Assembly: GCF_014643375.1 (NCBI RefSeq)
Contig: NZ_BMJJ01000009.1
Span: 186,001 to 250,000, forward strand
DNA length: 64,000 bases
From: Aureimonas glaciei
GTDB lineage: Bacteria > Pseudomonadota > Alphaproteobacteria > Rhizobiales > Rhizobiaceae
Direction of reading: 5' to 3'
A program made the translations under genes and the position numbers. Numbering within the stretch: the first letter of the stretch is position 1; every line of letters starts with the position of its first letter. Shown one piece after another: positions 42,442 to 49,642 of this stretch. Below the pieces are notes generated by a model. The model saw only the letters and a program-made list of their open reading frames with translations, made no database searches and was not told where the DNA came from.

Positions 42442-42891
42442 ATGAAGACCACACTCGCAGCTCTCGCCGTCATGCTGCTCATGGGTACGGCAACCACACA
42501 GGCGCAGGAACGCTGGCCCGAGCGCGGCGGCTGGTCCGAGGTTCAGGGCCGCGACCACGGCCGCGACCATCGCCGCTACGACGGCGACCGGCGCGACGAT
42601 CGCCGCGGCGGCTATGACGATGTGCTGCCGGAGCGCCGGATCATCCGCATGCTGTCGCGCCAGGGATTCGTCTCGGTCGACGACATCAGGCTGCGGCGCG
42701 GTCGCTACATCGTCGAGGCCGTGCGCCCCAACGGCGCGCTCGTTCGGCTCGTCGTCGACGCCTATGACGGCGACATCCTGTCTCGCGAGAGAGTCGGCTG
42801 GTCGCGCGACCGCGGCTCGCGCCGGCACGGCCGCGGCGACGGCGTGGAATTCGACCTCGGCGGCGCCGCGCTCGGCATCTACCGCCGCTAG
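42442..42891 (+). CDS. exported PepSY-like protein
   Basis: A 149-residue protein with a signal peptide (residues 1-22, MKTTLAALAVMLLMGTATTQ), an Arg/Asp-rich linker, and a PepSY-like domain (about 64-118; IIRMLSRQGFVSVDDIRLRR, then YIVEAVRPNGALVRLVVDAY). PepSY domains occur in periplasmic inhibitors and sensors; the role here is unknown. Start ATG 42442 has GGAGA about seven bases upstream. Confidence 0.8.
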   Translation: MKTTLAALAVMLLMGTATTQAQERWPERGGWSEVQGRDHGRDHRRYDGDRRDDRRGGYDDVLPERRIIRMLSRQGFVSVDDIRLRRGRYIVEAVRPNGALVRLVVDAYDGDILSRERVGWSRDRGSRRHGRGDGVEFDLGGAALGIYRR

Positions 42892-42895
42892 TTTA

Positions 42896-42916
42896 GGGCG
42901 GACCGAGGGTCCGCCC
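42896..42916 (+). terminator. hairpin after the PepSY-like gene
   Basis: A perfect 9-bp stem GGGCGGACC/GGTCCGCCC with a three-base loop, five bases after the stop codon. There is no U-run, so termination is uncertain. Confidence 0.45.
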
Positions 42917-43034
42917 ACAAAGTTAAGCCCGTTGGACCTGGCCCGTCGAGGCCGCGTCGAGCGGAAGTGTTTCCGGTTCGCCGGAACCAGAAGCGGCTGC
43001 AACGTCCCGTCCCTTCCGTTGTGGCCGTGCGGGG

Positions 43035-43063
43035 CCGGGAGTCTTCCGAAAGGAGGCTCCCGG
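43035..43063 (+). terminator. strong hairpin upstream of the alpha/beta hydrolase
   Basis: Arms CCGGGAG/CTCCCGG extended by CTTCC/GGAGG with one bulged T and a GAAA tetraloop, followed by a pyrimidine-rich stretch (TCCCTTCCCTTTTCC). It may end transcription from the PepSY-like gene. Confidence 0.5.
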
Positions 43064-43182
43064 TCCCTTCCCTTTTCCACTGGCCTTTTCCACTGGCACG
43101 CTCAGCGCAGCGCGGTTGACTTCACCCTGCTCCGGCGTGCTTTAGAGAACAAAGGCGCCGACGGTCGCGCCGGGGAAGGCCC

Positions 43183-44142
43183 ATGCAGGACGTCACCACG
43201 CCCGCCAGTCTGGTCGAGATCGACGGCAACCCGCTGCCGCCCGGGATCGCCTGCGGCACCCTGTCGACCCCCGACCGGGTGCGCCTGCGCTTTGCCGTGG
43301 CCCCGAGCGCGACGGGCAGGACGCGGGGCACGATCCTCTTGCTGCAGGGGCGCAACGAGACGATCGAAAAGTATTTCGAGACGATCACCGACCTGACGCG
43401 GCTCGGCTACATGGTGGCGACGTTCGACTGGCGGGGCCAGGGCGCCTCGCAGCGCCAGCGCGGCAGCCGGATGACCGGCCATGTCACCGGCTTCCAGGCC
43501 TATCAGATCGATCTCGAGACGATCTTCCGGGACGTGGTGCTGCCGGACTGCCATGGCCCCTACGCCATCCTCGCCCATTCCATGGGCGGCGCGATCGCCA
43601 TCGCGGCAGCCCCGCGTCTGGTCAACCGGGTCGAGCGCATCGTCGCCAGCACGCCGATGATCGCTTTGCCCGGCGGCCATGGCAGCAGCCTGCACTGGTC
43701 GATGACCGCGATCCGGATGATCGGGCTCGGCCGCCTGCCCATGCGCAGCGCCGACCGCAGCCGCTCGTGGACGGCCGAGCGCAATCCCCTGACCAGCGAT
43801 GCCGGCCGCTTCCAGCGCAACCGCGACCTCAGGGAGGCGGCGCCGCAGCTCTTCGTCGGCGGGCCGACGGCGTCCTGGGTGGCGGCGGCCTCGGCCGCCA
43901 TGCGCCAGCTCGACGATTCCGATGTCGTCGCCAAACTGCATGTGCCGACCCTCATCGTCACCGCCGGCGCCGATCAGGTGGTCTCCAGCGCCGCCGCCGA
44001 GCGCCTGGCCTGGCGCATGCGCTCCGGCCATGCGCTGTCCATCCCCGGCGCCCGGCACGAGCTGCTGCAGGAGGCCGACCGCTACCGCGCGCCCTTCCTG
44101 GCCGCCGCAGACAGTTTTATTGGCGGCGCCCTGACGCTCTGA
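43183..44142 (+). CDS. alpha/beta hydrolase (lysophospholipase-like)
   Basis: A 319-residue cytoplasmic alpha/beta hydrolase of the Hydrolase_4 (PldB-like) type. The nucleophile is S133 in LAHSMGGAIA; the acid is probably the Asp in TAGADQVVSS and the base the His in PGARHELLQE. FDWRGQGASQR is typical of this group. It likely cleaves lipid esters. It is convergent with hisN. Confidence 0.9.
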   Translation: MQDVTTPASLVEIDGNPLPPGIACGTLSTPDRVRLRFAVAPSATGRTRGTILLLQGRNETIEKYFETITDLTRLGYMVATFDWRGQGASQRQRGSRMTGHVTGFQAYQIDLETIFRDVVLPDCHGPYAILAHSMGGAIAIAAAPRLVNRVERIVASTPMIALPGGHGSSLHWSMTAIRMIGLGRLPMRSADRSRSWTAERNPLTSDAGRFQRNRDLREAAPQLFVGGPTASWVAAASAAMRQLDDSDVVAKLHVPTLIVTAGADQVVSSAAAERLAWRMRSGHALSIPGARHELLQEADRYRAPFLAAADSFIGGALTL

Positions 44143-44173
44143 CGCCGGTGGCGGCAGCGACGCCGGCCCATGG

Positions 44174-44953
44174 TCATGCGCGGTTGAGGATCTCCAGCGC
44201 CGCCGCGTGCAGCTCCGGTGTCGCCGCCGCGACGATGTCGCCGCCCGATTCGGCGCGCCCCCCGTCATAGGTCGTGATCATGCCGCCGGCCTGCTCGATG
44301 ATCGGAATCAGCGCGACGATGTCGTAGGGCTTCAGGCCCGCTTCGACGACGATATCGGCGTGGCCGGCGGCCAGCATGGCGAAGGCGTAGCAGTCGGTGC
44401 CGAAGCGCGTCAGCCGCGCTCTGGCCTCCAGCGCCTCGAATCCGGCACGACGGTCGCCGGTGAACAGTCGCGGCGATGTCGTGAACAGCGTCGCGCTGTC
44501 GATGTCGCGGGTGGGGCGCACGGCCAGCCGGCTCGGGCCGCCCGGCCCGTCATAGAAGGCCGCGTCGCCGTCGGCCCAAAAACGCTCGGTGGTGAAGGGC
44601 TGGTGCATGATGCCGATGCGGGCCGTACCGTCGATGGTGAGCCCGATCAGCGTGCCCCAGACCGGCACGCCGGAAATGAAGGCGCGCGTCCCGTCGATCG
44701 GATCGATGACCCAGAGATGCCGGCCGCCGCCCGATGTGCCGTATTCCTCGCCGAGCACGCCGTGGTCGGGATAGGACGCCTCGATGAGGCTGCGGATCGC
44801 CCGCTCGGCGGCACGGTCGGCCTCGGTGACCGGGTCGAAGGCATCTTGCAGCTTGTTGTCGATCGCTCCCCCCTGGCGAAAGCGCGGCAGGCTCTCGCGG
44901 GCGGCGGCCTCGACGAGGGAGAACAGGAAGTCGGGGCTGGGCAGGATGGTCAT
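44174..44953 (-). CDS. hisN: histidinol-phosphatase, IMPase type
   Basis: A 259-residue Mg2+-dependent phosphatase of the IMPase superfamily, matching HisN, which removes phosphate from histidinol phosphate in histidine synthesis. Metal ligands are E69 or E70 (LGEEYG), D84 and D87 (VIDPIDGTRAF). The third Asp site, WD in SuhB-type enzymes, reads LKPYDIVALIPI here. The DGTRAF loop separates it from the inositol phosphatase at 1365. No other his gene is nearby. Confidence 0.88.
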   Translation of the reverse strand: MTILPSPDFLFSLVEAAARESLPRFRQGGAIDNKLQDAFDPVTEADRAAERAIRSLIEASYPDHGVLGEEYGTSGGGRHLWVIDPIDGTRAFISGVPVWGTLIGLTIDGTARIGIMHQPFTTERFWADGDAAFYDGPGGPSRLAVRPTRDIDSATLFTTSPRLFTGDRRAGFEALEARARLTRFGTDCYAFAMLAAGHADIVVEAGLKPYDIVALIPIIEQAGGMITTYDGGRAESGGDIVAAATPELHAAALEILNRA

Positions 44954-45064
44954 GAAATTCCGGACTCACGAGGAAGGCGACGCGCGGCTGGCGGCGCGAT
45001 GGCAGAGATAACTTTCGCGGGCGACGCTTTCATTTCGTTGCAAATGAAATTTTGGTCAGTAACG

Positions 45065-45093
45065 TTGACTTATTCGATCAGGATTCCTAGCTT
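45065..45093 (+). promoter_or_regulatory. promoter of the mmgR-like small RNA
   Basis: TTGACT (45065-45070) and TAGCTT (45088-45093) with a 17-base spacer. The predicted start, about 45100, coincides with the first base of the 5' hairpin of the small RNA. Confidence 0.6.
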
Positions 45094-45099
45094 CATCCT

Positions 45100-45184
45100 T
45101 GCAGCCTTCGGGCTGCGGCTCAGAAATGGGCGTTTCCTCCCTAGACTCAGACCGCGCTGCTTTCGGGCAGTGCGGTTTTTTTTT
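45100..45184 (+). ncRNA. mmgR/alpha-r8-like small RNA
   Basis: An unannotated transcript is implied by a promoter, two hairpins and a U-run with no gene between. The 5' hairpin GCAGCC-UUCG-GGCUGC (45101-45116) is followed by a single-stranded stretch with UUUCCUCCCU (45133-45142). A 10-bp terminator stem (45151-45160 with 45167-45176) and nine U residues close the RNA. This architecture, and the position divergent from an IMPase-family gene, fit the rhizobial mmgR (formerly suhB, alpha-r8) RNA, an Hfq-linked regulator of storage granules in Sinorhizobium. Family assignment is from memory of the structure. Confidence 0.75.
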
Positions 45185-45220
45185 GCCGCGGCCGGCCGCC
45201 GCCGCGCAGGGAGGGGCTGG

Positions 45221-46132
45221 CTATTCCGCAGCAGCCGACTGGCTGGTGCCCAGATCGATCTCGGCCGCCAGATCGGTCACAAAGGCGACGAGATCGCCCC
45301 GCAGGCGATCGAAATTGGCGTTCGGCACGAAGCGCCGCTCGTCGGCATAGAGACCGCGGTTGATCTCGATCTGCAAGGCATGGATGCCGGTGCCTGGCCG
45401 GCCGTAGCGTTCGGTGATGAAGCCGCCGGCATAGGGCTTGTTGCGCATCACGTCGTAGCCGAGGGCGGACAGGCCGTTCGAGACCAGCGCGACGATGCGG
45501 TGCGAGGCGCTGGTGCCGAAGCGATCGCCGACGACGATCTCGGGCTGGCGCCCGCCGGGCATGGTGCGCACCGTCGAGGGCATCGAATGGCAATCGATCA
45601 GGATGGCGATGCCGAAACGCTCGCGCGTCTCCTGCAGCACGGCCTCGAGACTGGCATGGAAGGGTCGGTAGATGGTCTCGATGCGGTCGAACCCTTCGGC
45701 CAGCGACAGCTTGTGGCGATAGATCTCCTCGCGCTCGGCGACGATTCGCGGGATGGTGCCGAGCCCCCCGGCGACGCGGATCGACGCGGCGTTGACGAAG
45801 CTCGGCAGGGCCGCATCGAACATCTGCGGGTCGAGCTCGTAGGGCTCGCGGTTCACGTCGAGAAAGGCACGGGGAAAGCGGGCGATGAGAAGCGGCGCGC
45901 CGAGCGACGGCACGAAATCGAAGAGCTGGTCGACGAACAGATCCTCCGACCGCCGGATCGCCTCGCTCGACAGCTTCGACGATTCGACGAAGGCCGAGGG
46001 GTAGACCCGCCCACTGTGCGGCGAGCAGAACACCAGCGGGGTGCGCTGCGTTGGCGGAAGCAGGAGTTCGAAGGCCGGGCATGGCCCCGCGGCAGTCTGA
46101 AGGGTCGGGGGCTGCTGGTCTGACACTGCCAT
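45221..46132 (-). CDS. N-formylglutamate amidohydrolase
   Basis: A 303-residue protein of the N-formylglutamate amidohydrolase family (HutG type), which releases glutamate from N-formylglutamate at the end of histidine breakdown. Typical stretches are LVFCSPHSGRVYP at the start, FDRIETIYRPFHASLEAVL, ILIDCHSMPS and GIHALQIEINRGLY. The histidine and acidic residues form the metal site. No other hut gene is nearby, so the true substrate may differ. Confidence 0.9.
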   Translation of the reverse strand: MAVSDQQPPTLQTAAGPCPAFELLLPPTQRTPLVFCSPHSGRVYPSAFVESSKLSSEAIRRSEDLFVDQLFDFVPSLGAPLLIARFPRAFLDVNREPYELDPQMFDAALPSFVNAASIRVAGGLGTIPRIVAEREEIYRHKLSLAEGFDRIETIYRPFHASLEAVLQETRERFGIAILIDCHSMPSTVRTMPGGRQPEIVVGDRFGTSASHRIVALVSNGLSALGYDVMRNKPYAGGFITERYGRPGTGIHALQIEINRGLYADERRFVPNANFDRLRGDLVAFVTDLAAEIDLGTSQSAAAE

Positions 46133-46286
46133 TTGATCCGGTTAATCCTCGTCCCAGAAATATGCCTCTGAAGCGGGATTGCCATCCATTCCATTTGGGG
46201 ATTCATTCGGCAATCTGTTAAAAGATGCTGGAAATGACAACGAGGCAGTGCGGCGCCATGCTCCGCCGCGGATATGGACAAGCTGA

Positions 46287-46652
46287 ATGGTCAAGATCCT
46301 TCTTGCCGAAGACGACAACGACATGCGCCGTTTCCTCGCCAAGGCCTTGGAAAAGGCCGGTTATGAGGTCACGGCCTACGACAATGGCGGCAGCGCCTAC
46401 GAGCGGCTGCGCGAGGAGCCGTTTTCACTTCTGCTCACCGACATCGTGATGCCGGAGATGGACGGAATCGAACTCGCCCGCCGCGCCACCGAGCTGGATC
46501 CTGATCTCAAGGTCATGTTCATCACCGGATTTGCCGCCGTGGCGCTCAATCCGGATTCGAAGGCGCCGAAAAACGCCAAGATCCTGTCGAAGCCTTTTCA
46601 CCTGCGCGAACTCGTCGACGAGGTCGGCAAGATGCTCCAGGACGCGGCCTGA
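46287..46652 (+). CDS. cpdR: cell-cycle response regulator CpdR
   Basis: A 121-residue single-domain receiver with the phospho-acceptor D52 (LLTDIVMPEMDG), acidic pocket E8, D9 and D10 (LLAEDDND), and the conserved lysine in ILSKPFHLREL. There is no output domain. In Caulobacter unphosphorylated CpdR delivers substrates to the ClpXP protease and is controlled by the CckA-ChpT relay; the same is inferred here. It is a stand-alone gene just before tRNA-Val. Confidence 0.95.
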   Translation: MVKILLAEDDNDMRRFLAKALEKAGYEVTAYDNGGSAYERLREEPFSLLLTDIVMPEMDGIELARRATELDPDLKVMFITGFAAVALNPDSKAPKNAKILSKPFHLRELVDEVGKMLQDAA

Positions 46653-46705
46653 AAGAGGACGAACGGGCGCTCACAGGGAAAGTCGGGCGGGCTGAAAAGA
46701 CTCGC

Positions 46706-46736
46706 TTGACGGCCTGAAGCGCCTGTGGTCTATGCC
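46706..46736 (+). promoter_or_regulatory. tRNA-Val promoter
   Basis: TTGACG at 46706-46711 and TATGCC at 46731-46736, with a spacer of 19 (or CTATGC with 18). The predicted start is a few bases before the tRNA. Confidence 0.5.
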
Positions 46737-46748
46737 GCTCTGTCGGAT

Positions 46749-46823
46749 GGGCGTGTAGCTCAGTGGGAGAGCACTTCGTTGACATCGAAGGGGTCACAGG
46801 TTCAATCCCTGTCACGCCCACCA
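46749..46823 (+). tRNA. tRNA-Val (GAC)
   Basis: A 75-base cloverleaf with acceptor arms GGGCGTG (46749-46755) and CACGCCC (46813-46819), discriminator A and an encoded CCA (46821-46823). The D arm reads TAGCTCAGTGGGAGAGC and the T arm ACAGGTTCAATCCCTGT. The anticodon is GAC within CGTTGACATC. Its 3' end is the apparent integration site of the prophage. Confidence 0.97.
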
Positions 46824-47254
46824 TCCGACCCCCTGCAAAGCAAGACTTCCTGAGCTCAGCAACGAAGCGCCCTACAGGTTCACCAGAACCTGCCAGCGCT
46901 TCAAGCCTTCGCGTACTTGTCTGCGGCGGACGCGACTTTCGCGACCGTGATGCGGTCGCCCGCGAGCTCGACCCTCTCCGAAACAAGATGGCGGCGCTGC
47001 TCAGCGGTGGAGCTCCGGGTGCTGATACGCTTGCGTGGGATTGGGGATGGGATCGAAACTTCCACTGCGAGCGCATGTTCGCGGATTGGAAGAAGCACGG
47101 CCGCGCGGCAGGACCCATCCGAAACCAACGCATGATTGACGAGTGGAAGCCGACCCTCGTCATCGCCTTCCCCGGCGGTCGCGGCACGGCTGATATGATC
47201 CGGCGCGCGGAAGCCGCTGGCATCCCCGTGCGACACGCCTCCGCATCTGCATGA
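46763..47254 (+). CDS. DUF2493/SLOG-like phage protein, start obscured by tRNA junction
   Basis: The SLOG-type nucleotide-binding domain (RVLVCGGRDFRDRDAVA, LLSGGAPGADTLAW, VIAFPGGRGTADMI) begins around base 46910 and is complete. The frame stays open back through the 3' half of tRNA-Val, and the only usual in-frame start is GTG 46763, inside the tRNA. The real start was probably lost when the phage integrated, or a rare codon such as CTG 46850 is used. SLOG proteins bind nucleotides or nucleotide-derived signals; the ligand is unknown. Confidence 0.6.
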   Translation: MGEHFVDIEGVTGSIPVTPTIRPPAKQDFLSSATKRPTGSPEPASASSLRVLVCGGRDFRDRDAVARELDPLRNKMAALLSGGAPGADTLAWDWGWDRNFHCERMFADWKKHGRAAGPIRNQRMIDEWKPTLVIAFPGGRGTADMIRRAEAAGIPVRHASASA

Positions 47255-47315
47255 AAGCCAAGGGCGACCGATACGCGGATTGGCCGTGGATCGAGAGAGC
47301 TATAGGAGAGACGGG

Positions 47316-47489
47316 ATGAGTGAGAAACAATGGGCGGTGACATTCACCATCACAGGCCGCGCCATCGGCTACGTTACAGCGGCAACTGAAGATGAGGCTA
47401 TGGACAAGGCCAAGGAGATGGACGTGGAGGAAGGGGACCTGCTGGAATGGGAATTTGACCGCCCGCTGCAAGCGCAGGAAAATCGGTAA
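47316..47489 (+). CDS. small prophage protein, unknown function
   Basis: A 57-residue protein opening MSEKQWAVTFTITGRAIGYV and continuing as an acidic helix (ATEDEAMDKAKEMDVEEGDL). GGAG lies seven bases before ATG 47316. I do not recognise the family. Confidence 0.65.
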   Translation: MSEKQWAVTFTITGRAIGYVTAATEDEAMDKAKEMDVEEGDLLEWEFDRPLQAQENR

Positions 47490-47578
47490 GCGCCTACGCC
47501 AGACATGACTTCGCCGCCCGCATCCCTCTAAGGACACGGGCGGCTCGGTGTGATAGGATGAACGCTTAGGAGGATGGA

Positions 47579-47824
47579 ATGAGCGCGGATCTGTCCAAGA
47601 TGGCCCCAGCCGAATTGAAGGCCGCAATGACTGGCGGCACTGACGGCTGGGGAAGCTACGCATCCGCTGCCGAGCATGTTCCGTATTCAAGGCCCGTGGT
47701 ATCCCGGCGGCGTTGCTTATGCGGCTGCAAGAGCCGAGAGACGCACGCCGGGATGGCGAACGGGATCGCCCTGACGAACGGGTGTGAGCTGTACGTCGCC
47801 CGATGGGTTCGGGCGCACCGCTAG
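47579..47824 (+). CDS. small cysteine-rich prophage protein
   Basis: An 81-residue protein whose C-terminal half has a cluster CLCGCKSRETHAGMANG with a later ALTNGCELYVARWVR; the three cysteines, His and fourth Cys could bind zinc. AGGAGG lies five bases before ATG 47579. Similar small Cys/His proteins are common in rhizobial phages, but the function is unknown. Confidence 0.7.
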   Translation: MSADLSKMAPAELKAAMTGGTDGWGSYASAAEHVPYSRPVVSRRRCLCGCKSRETHAGMANGIALTNGCELYVARWVRAHR

Positions 47825-47857
47825 ACGCCACCTCCCCGCCTATGCTTCATTCCCACC

Positions 47858-48052
47858 ATGACAGACCAAGCAATCGCCCGGATGCAGGCCACGCTCGACT
47901 GGCTTCGGGAGCGGGCTCATGCTGCGGGCCTCAGCGACAACTACATCGAGGCACTGAGCGAGCAGGCGCGTGACGAAGCCCTGACGGCCACAGAGAGCGC
48001 GTTCGCGATTTACCAGCGCCTCCTTCATGCGGCAATTGAGGATCGCAGATGA
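47858..48052 (+). CDS. small helical prophage protein
   Basis: A 64-residue mostly helical protein (MQATLDWLRERAHAAGL, ARDEALTATESAFAIYQRL). Its stop overlaps the start of the next gene in an ATGA junction, so they form an operon. Family not recognised. Confidence 0.6.
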   Translation: MTDQAIARMQATLDWLRERAHAAGLSDNYIEALSEQARDEALTATESAFAIYQRLLHAAIEDRR

Positions 48053-48276
48053 GCATCCAACCGCCGCGACTTCCCGAAGGCCATCCCGATCGATCCATCG
48101 AATGCCAGTTTCAGATCGAGCCGTTATTCCAAGCCATCGTGCATAAAGCCCTTGCCGCAGGATGGACCGAAGACGACGTCTCGGCCGCCTTGCTCGACCT
48201 TGCGCGGAACCACATCAGGGGCATCATCGCAGATCGGAAGACGCAGGCAGACATTGGCGAGGCGCAAGGGGCCTGA
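48049..48276 (+). CDS. small prophage protein, unknown function
   Basis: A 75-residue protein (FQAIVHKALAAGWTEDDVS, then ALLDLARNHIRGIIADRK) coupled to the preceding gene by a four-base overlap. It looks like a helical DNA- or protein-binding adaptor, but I do not recognise it. Confidence 0.6.
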   Translation: MSIQPPRLPEGHPDRSIECQFQIEPLFQAIVHKALAAGWTEDDVSAALLDLARNHIRGIIADRKTQADIGEAQGA

Positions 48277-48323
48277 AACGACGAAAACCGAGCCACCCGG
48301 TGAAGGGCGACGCGGCTCGGCAG

Positions 48324-48674
48324 TCATAGCGATGTCGGTATACCGATATCGCAGCAAATCCAGCTATTTACATCCTCATACTCCACCACTTCCAGCCTGC
48401 ATATCTTCGCCAGCGACAGCTCCGCATTGGCTCCCGGTGATTTCTCCCACCCTGGCAGAAGAACGATCGTATCCGCTTCCGTGCAGATGAAGACGGCATA
48501 GGATGCGAAGGCTTGGCGGATGGGGAATTCCTCCATGGCGCCGTCGTGCGGAAACTCCGCCGGATTGAAAGCGCGATGTCCGGCAGCCCGGAGCTTTGCG
48601 GCTGCAGCGTGGAAGGCCGGGTAGTTCCAGTCTTCGATCCCCCGCATTGGCCCGGAGAGATACACCACCCCCAT
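48324..48674 (-). CDS. DUF4406 (nucleoside deoxyribosyltransferase-like) phage protein
   Basis: A 116-residue protein of the DUF4406 family, with a Rossmann-like fold related to nucleoside 2-deoxyribosyltransferases. The opening VVYLSGPMRGIEDWNYPAFH and the end SPGANAELSLAKICRL (catalytic-type Glu in NAELS) are typical. It may bind or modify nucleotides. ATG 48674 lies one base after the stop of the upstream membrane coiled-coil gene, which implies coupling; no separate ribosome binding site is seen. Confidence 0.82.
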   Translation of the reverse strand: MGVVYLSGPMRGIEDWNYPAFHAAAAKLRAAGHRAFNPAEFPHDGAMEEFPIRQAFASYAVFICTEADTIVLLPGWEKSPGANAELSLAKICRLEVVEYEDVNSWICCDIGIPTSL

Positions 48675-48675
48675 G

Positions 48676-49116
48676 CTAGAGCGACATCGACTTGGCGGCG
48701 AGTTCCTTGCGGAGCTGGGCGACCTCATCCTGCAAATGGTCCACCTTCCGCGTTAGCTCGATGATGGTCTGCTGAAGGCGCATCTCCCGCTGAGCAGCTT
48801 CGGCAAGAGCGGTGCGGAGAGAGATCCCCCGGTCTAGCTCAGCTTCATACAGCTCCCGCATTCGCGAGGCCTCGCGCAGGATGTCGGCATAAAAGACCTC
48901 GCGCGACGTCCGCATGTCGGCCATCTCGCGTTCGCGGCGCTCGTCGCGGTCCTTCTCGTCATCCTCGCGCCGTTTCTCGGCCGCCTCCTGCAAAGCCTGC
49001 GATTTCCGGTCGCTGCGATCGAGCAGGTATTTGAACGCCCCCCCTACGGCGATGAAGAACGGGATGAGGATCACCAGGAGATTGGCGATACGGTTCCAGT
49101 CCAGTACCCAATCCAT
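48676..49116 (-). CDS. membrane-anchored coiled-coil phage protein
   Basis: A 146-residue protein with one N-terminal membrane helix (about residues 10-32; IANLLVILIPFFIAVGG) and a long charged coiled coil (DRKSQALQEAAEKRREDDEK onward, then LTRKVDHLQDEVAQLRKEL). In the lysis cassette this could be a holin accessory or spanin-like protein. Start ATG 49116 is chosen over a TTG at 49128. Confidence 0.7.
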   Translation of the reverse strand: MDWVLDWNRIANLLVILIPFFIAVGGAFKYLLDRSDRKSQALQEAAEKRREDDEKDRDERREREMADMRTSREVFYADILREASRMRELYEAELDRGISLRTALAEAAQREMRLQQTIIELTRKVDHLQDEVAQLRKELAAKSMSL

Positions 49117-49245
49117 CAGGCGCCGCAATCGTGGGAGTTCATGTGCATGTCATTAACCGCCGTGCCTCATTGTGGAAGCAGCCGACGCCCTCTCTCTAGG
49201 GTGAAGGTCAGGGCCATCAGGAGCCGGCAAGCTCCGGGTGGTCCG

Positions 49246-49533
49246 CTATCGCTCGACTGCGTTGTGCCGCGCACATTCCTGGGGCTTCCACAGGCCGATC
49301 TTGCAGCCTCCGGCGATCGTATCGTCGAGATTGTCCTGATCGCGCTGTGTGGCGCCCCTGGTGCCCGGCAGGGCCGTCCCGAGCGCGCGTCGAAGGTCAG
49401 GGATTGCGCTGACACCTGCCGGTGACGAAGTCCCAACGCAGCCCGCCACCGACACAAGTGCGGCGCTCAATGCGAGCGTTTTCGCCAGCGTTGCCGGCCT
49501 TGGCGTTCTCAGTCCGAACCGTGTCGATCGCAT
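49246..49533 (-). CDS. o-spanin-like (Rz1) lipoprotein
   Basis: A 95-residue protein with a lipoprotein signal, lipobox VAGC at Cys32. It starts inside the Rz-like gene in a different frame and ends 150 bases beyond it. The overlapping out-of-frame lipoprotein is the classical mark of the outer-membrane spanin that fuses with Rz to disrupt the outer membrane at lysis. Confidence 0.72.
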   Translation of the reverse strand: MRSTRFGLRTPRPATLAKTLALSAALVSVAGCVGTSSPAGVSAIPDLRRALGTALPGTRGATQRDQDNLDDTIAGGCKIGLWKPQECARHNAVER

Positions 49534-49642
49534 CCTGTGCGCCCTTGTCCTTGATGTTGGTGTAGAGGAAGGCGAGCACCGCGATGGCGCCTGCAGCCAT
49601 TGCGGCGTAGATCGCTAGGCGGATTGTCGAGAGCCCGAACAT
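49397..49642 (-). CDS. i-spanin-like (Rz) membrane protein
   Basis: An 81-residue protein with an N-terminal membrane helix (residues 7-28, IRLAIYAAMAAGAIAVLAFL) and a short periplasmic tail with two cysteines. Its start overlaps the endolysin stop by one base (TGATG). It is shorter than lambda Rz, so the assignment rests on position and on the overlapping Rz1-like lipoprotein. Confidence 0.7.
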   Translation of the reverse strand: MFGLSTIRLAIYAAMAAGAIAVLAFLYTNIKDKGAQDAIDTVRTENAKAGNAGENARIERRTCVGGGLRWDFVTGRCQRNP

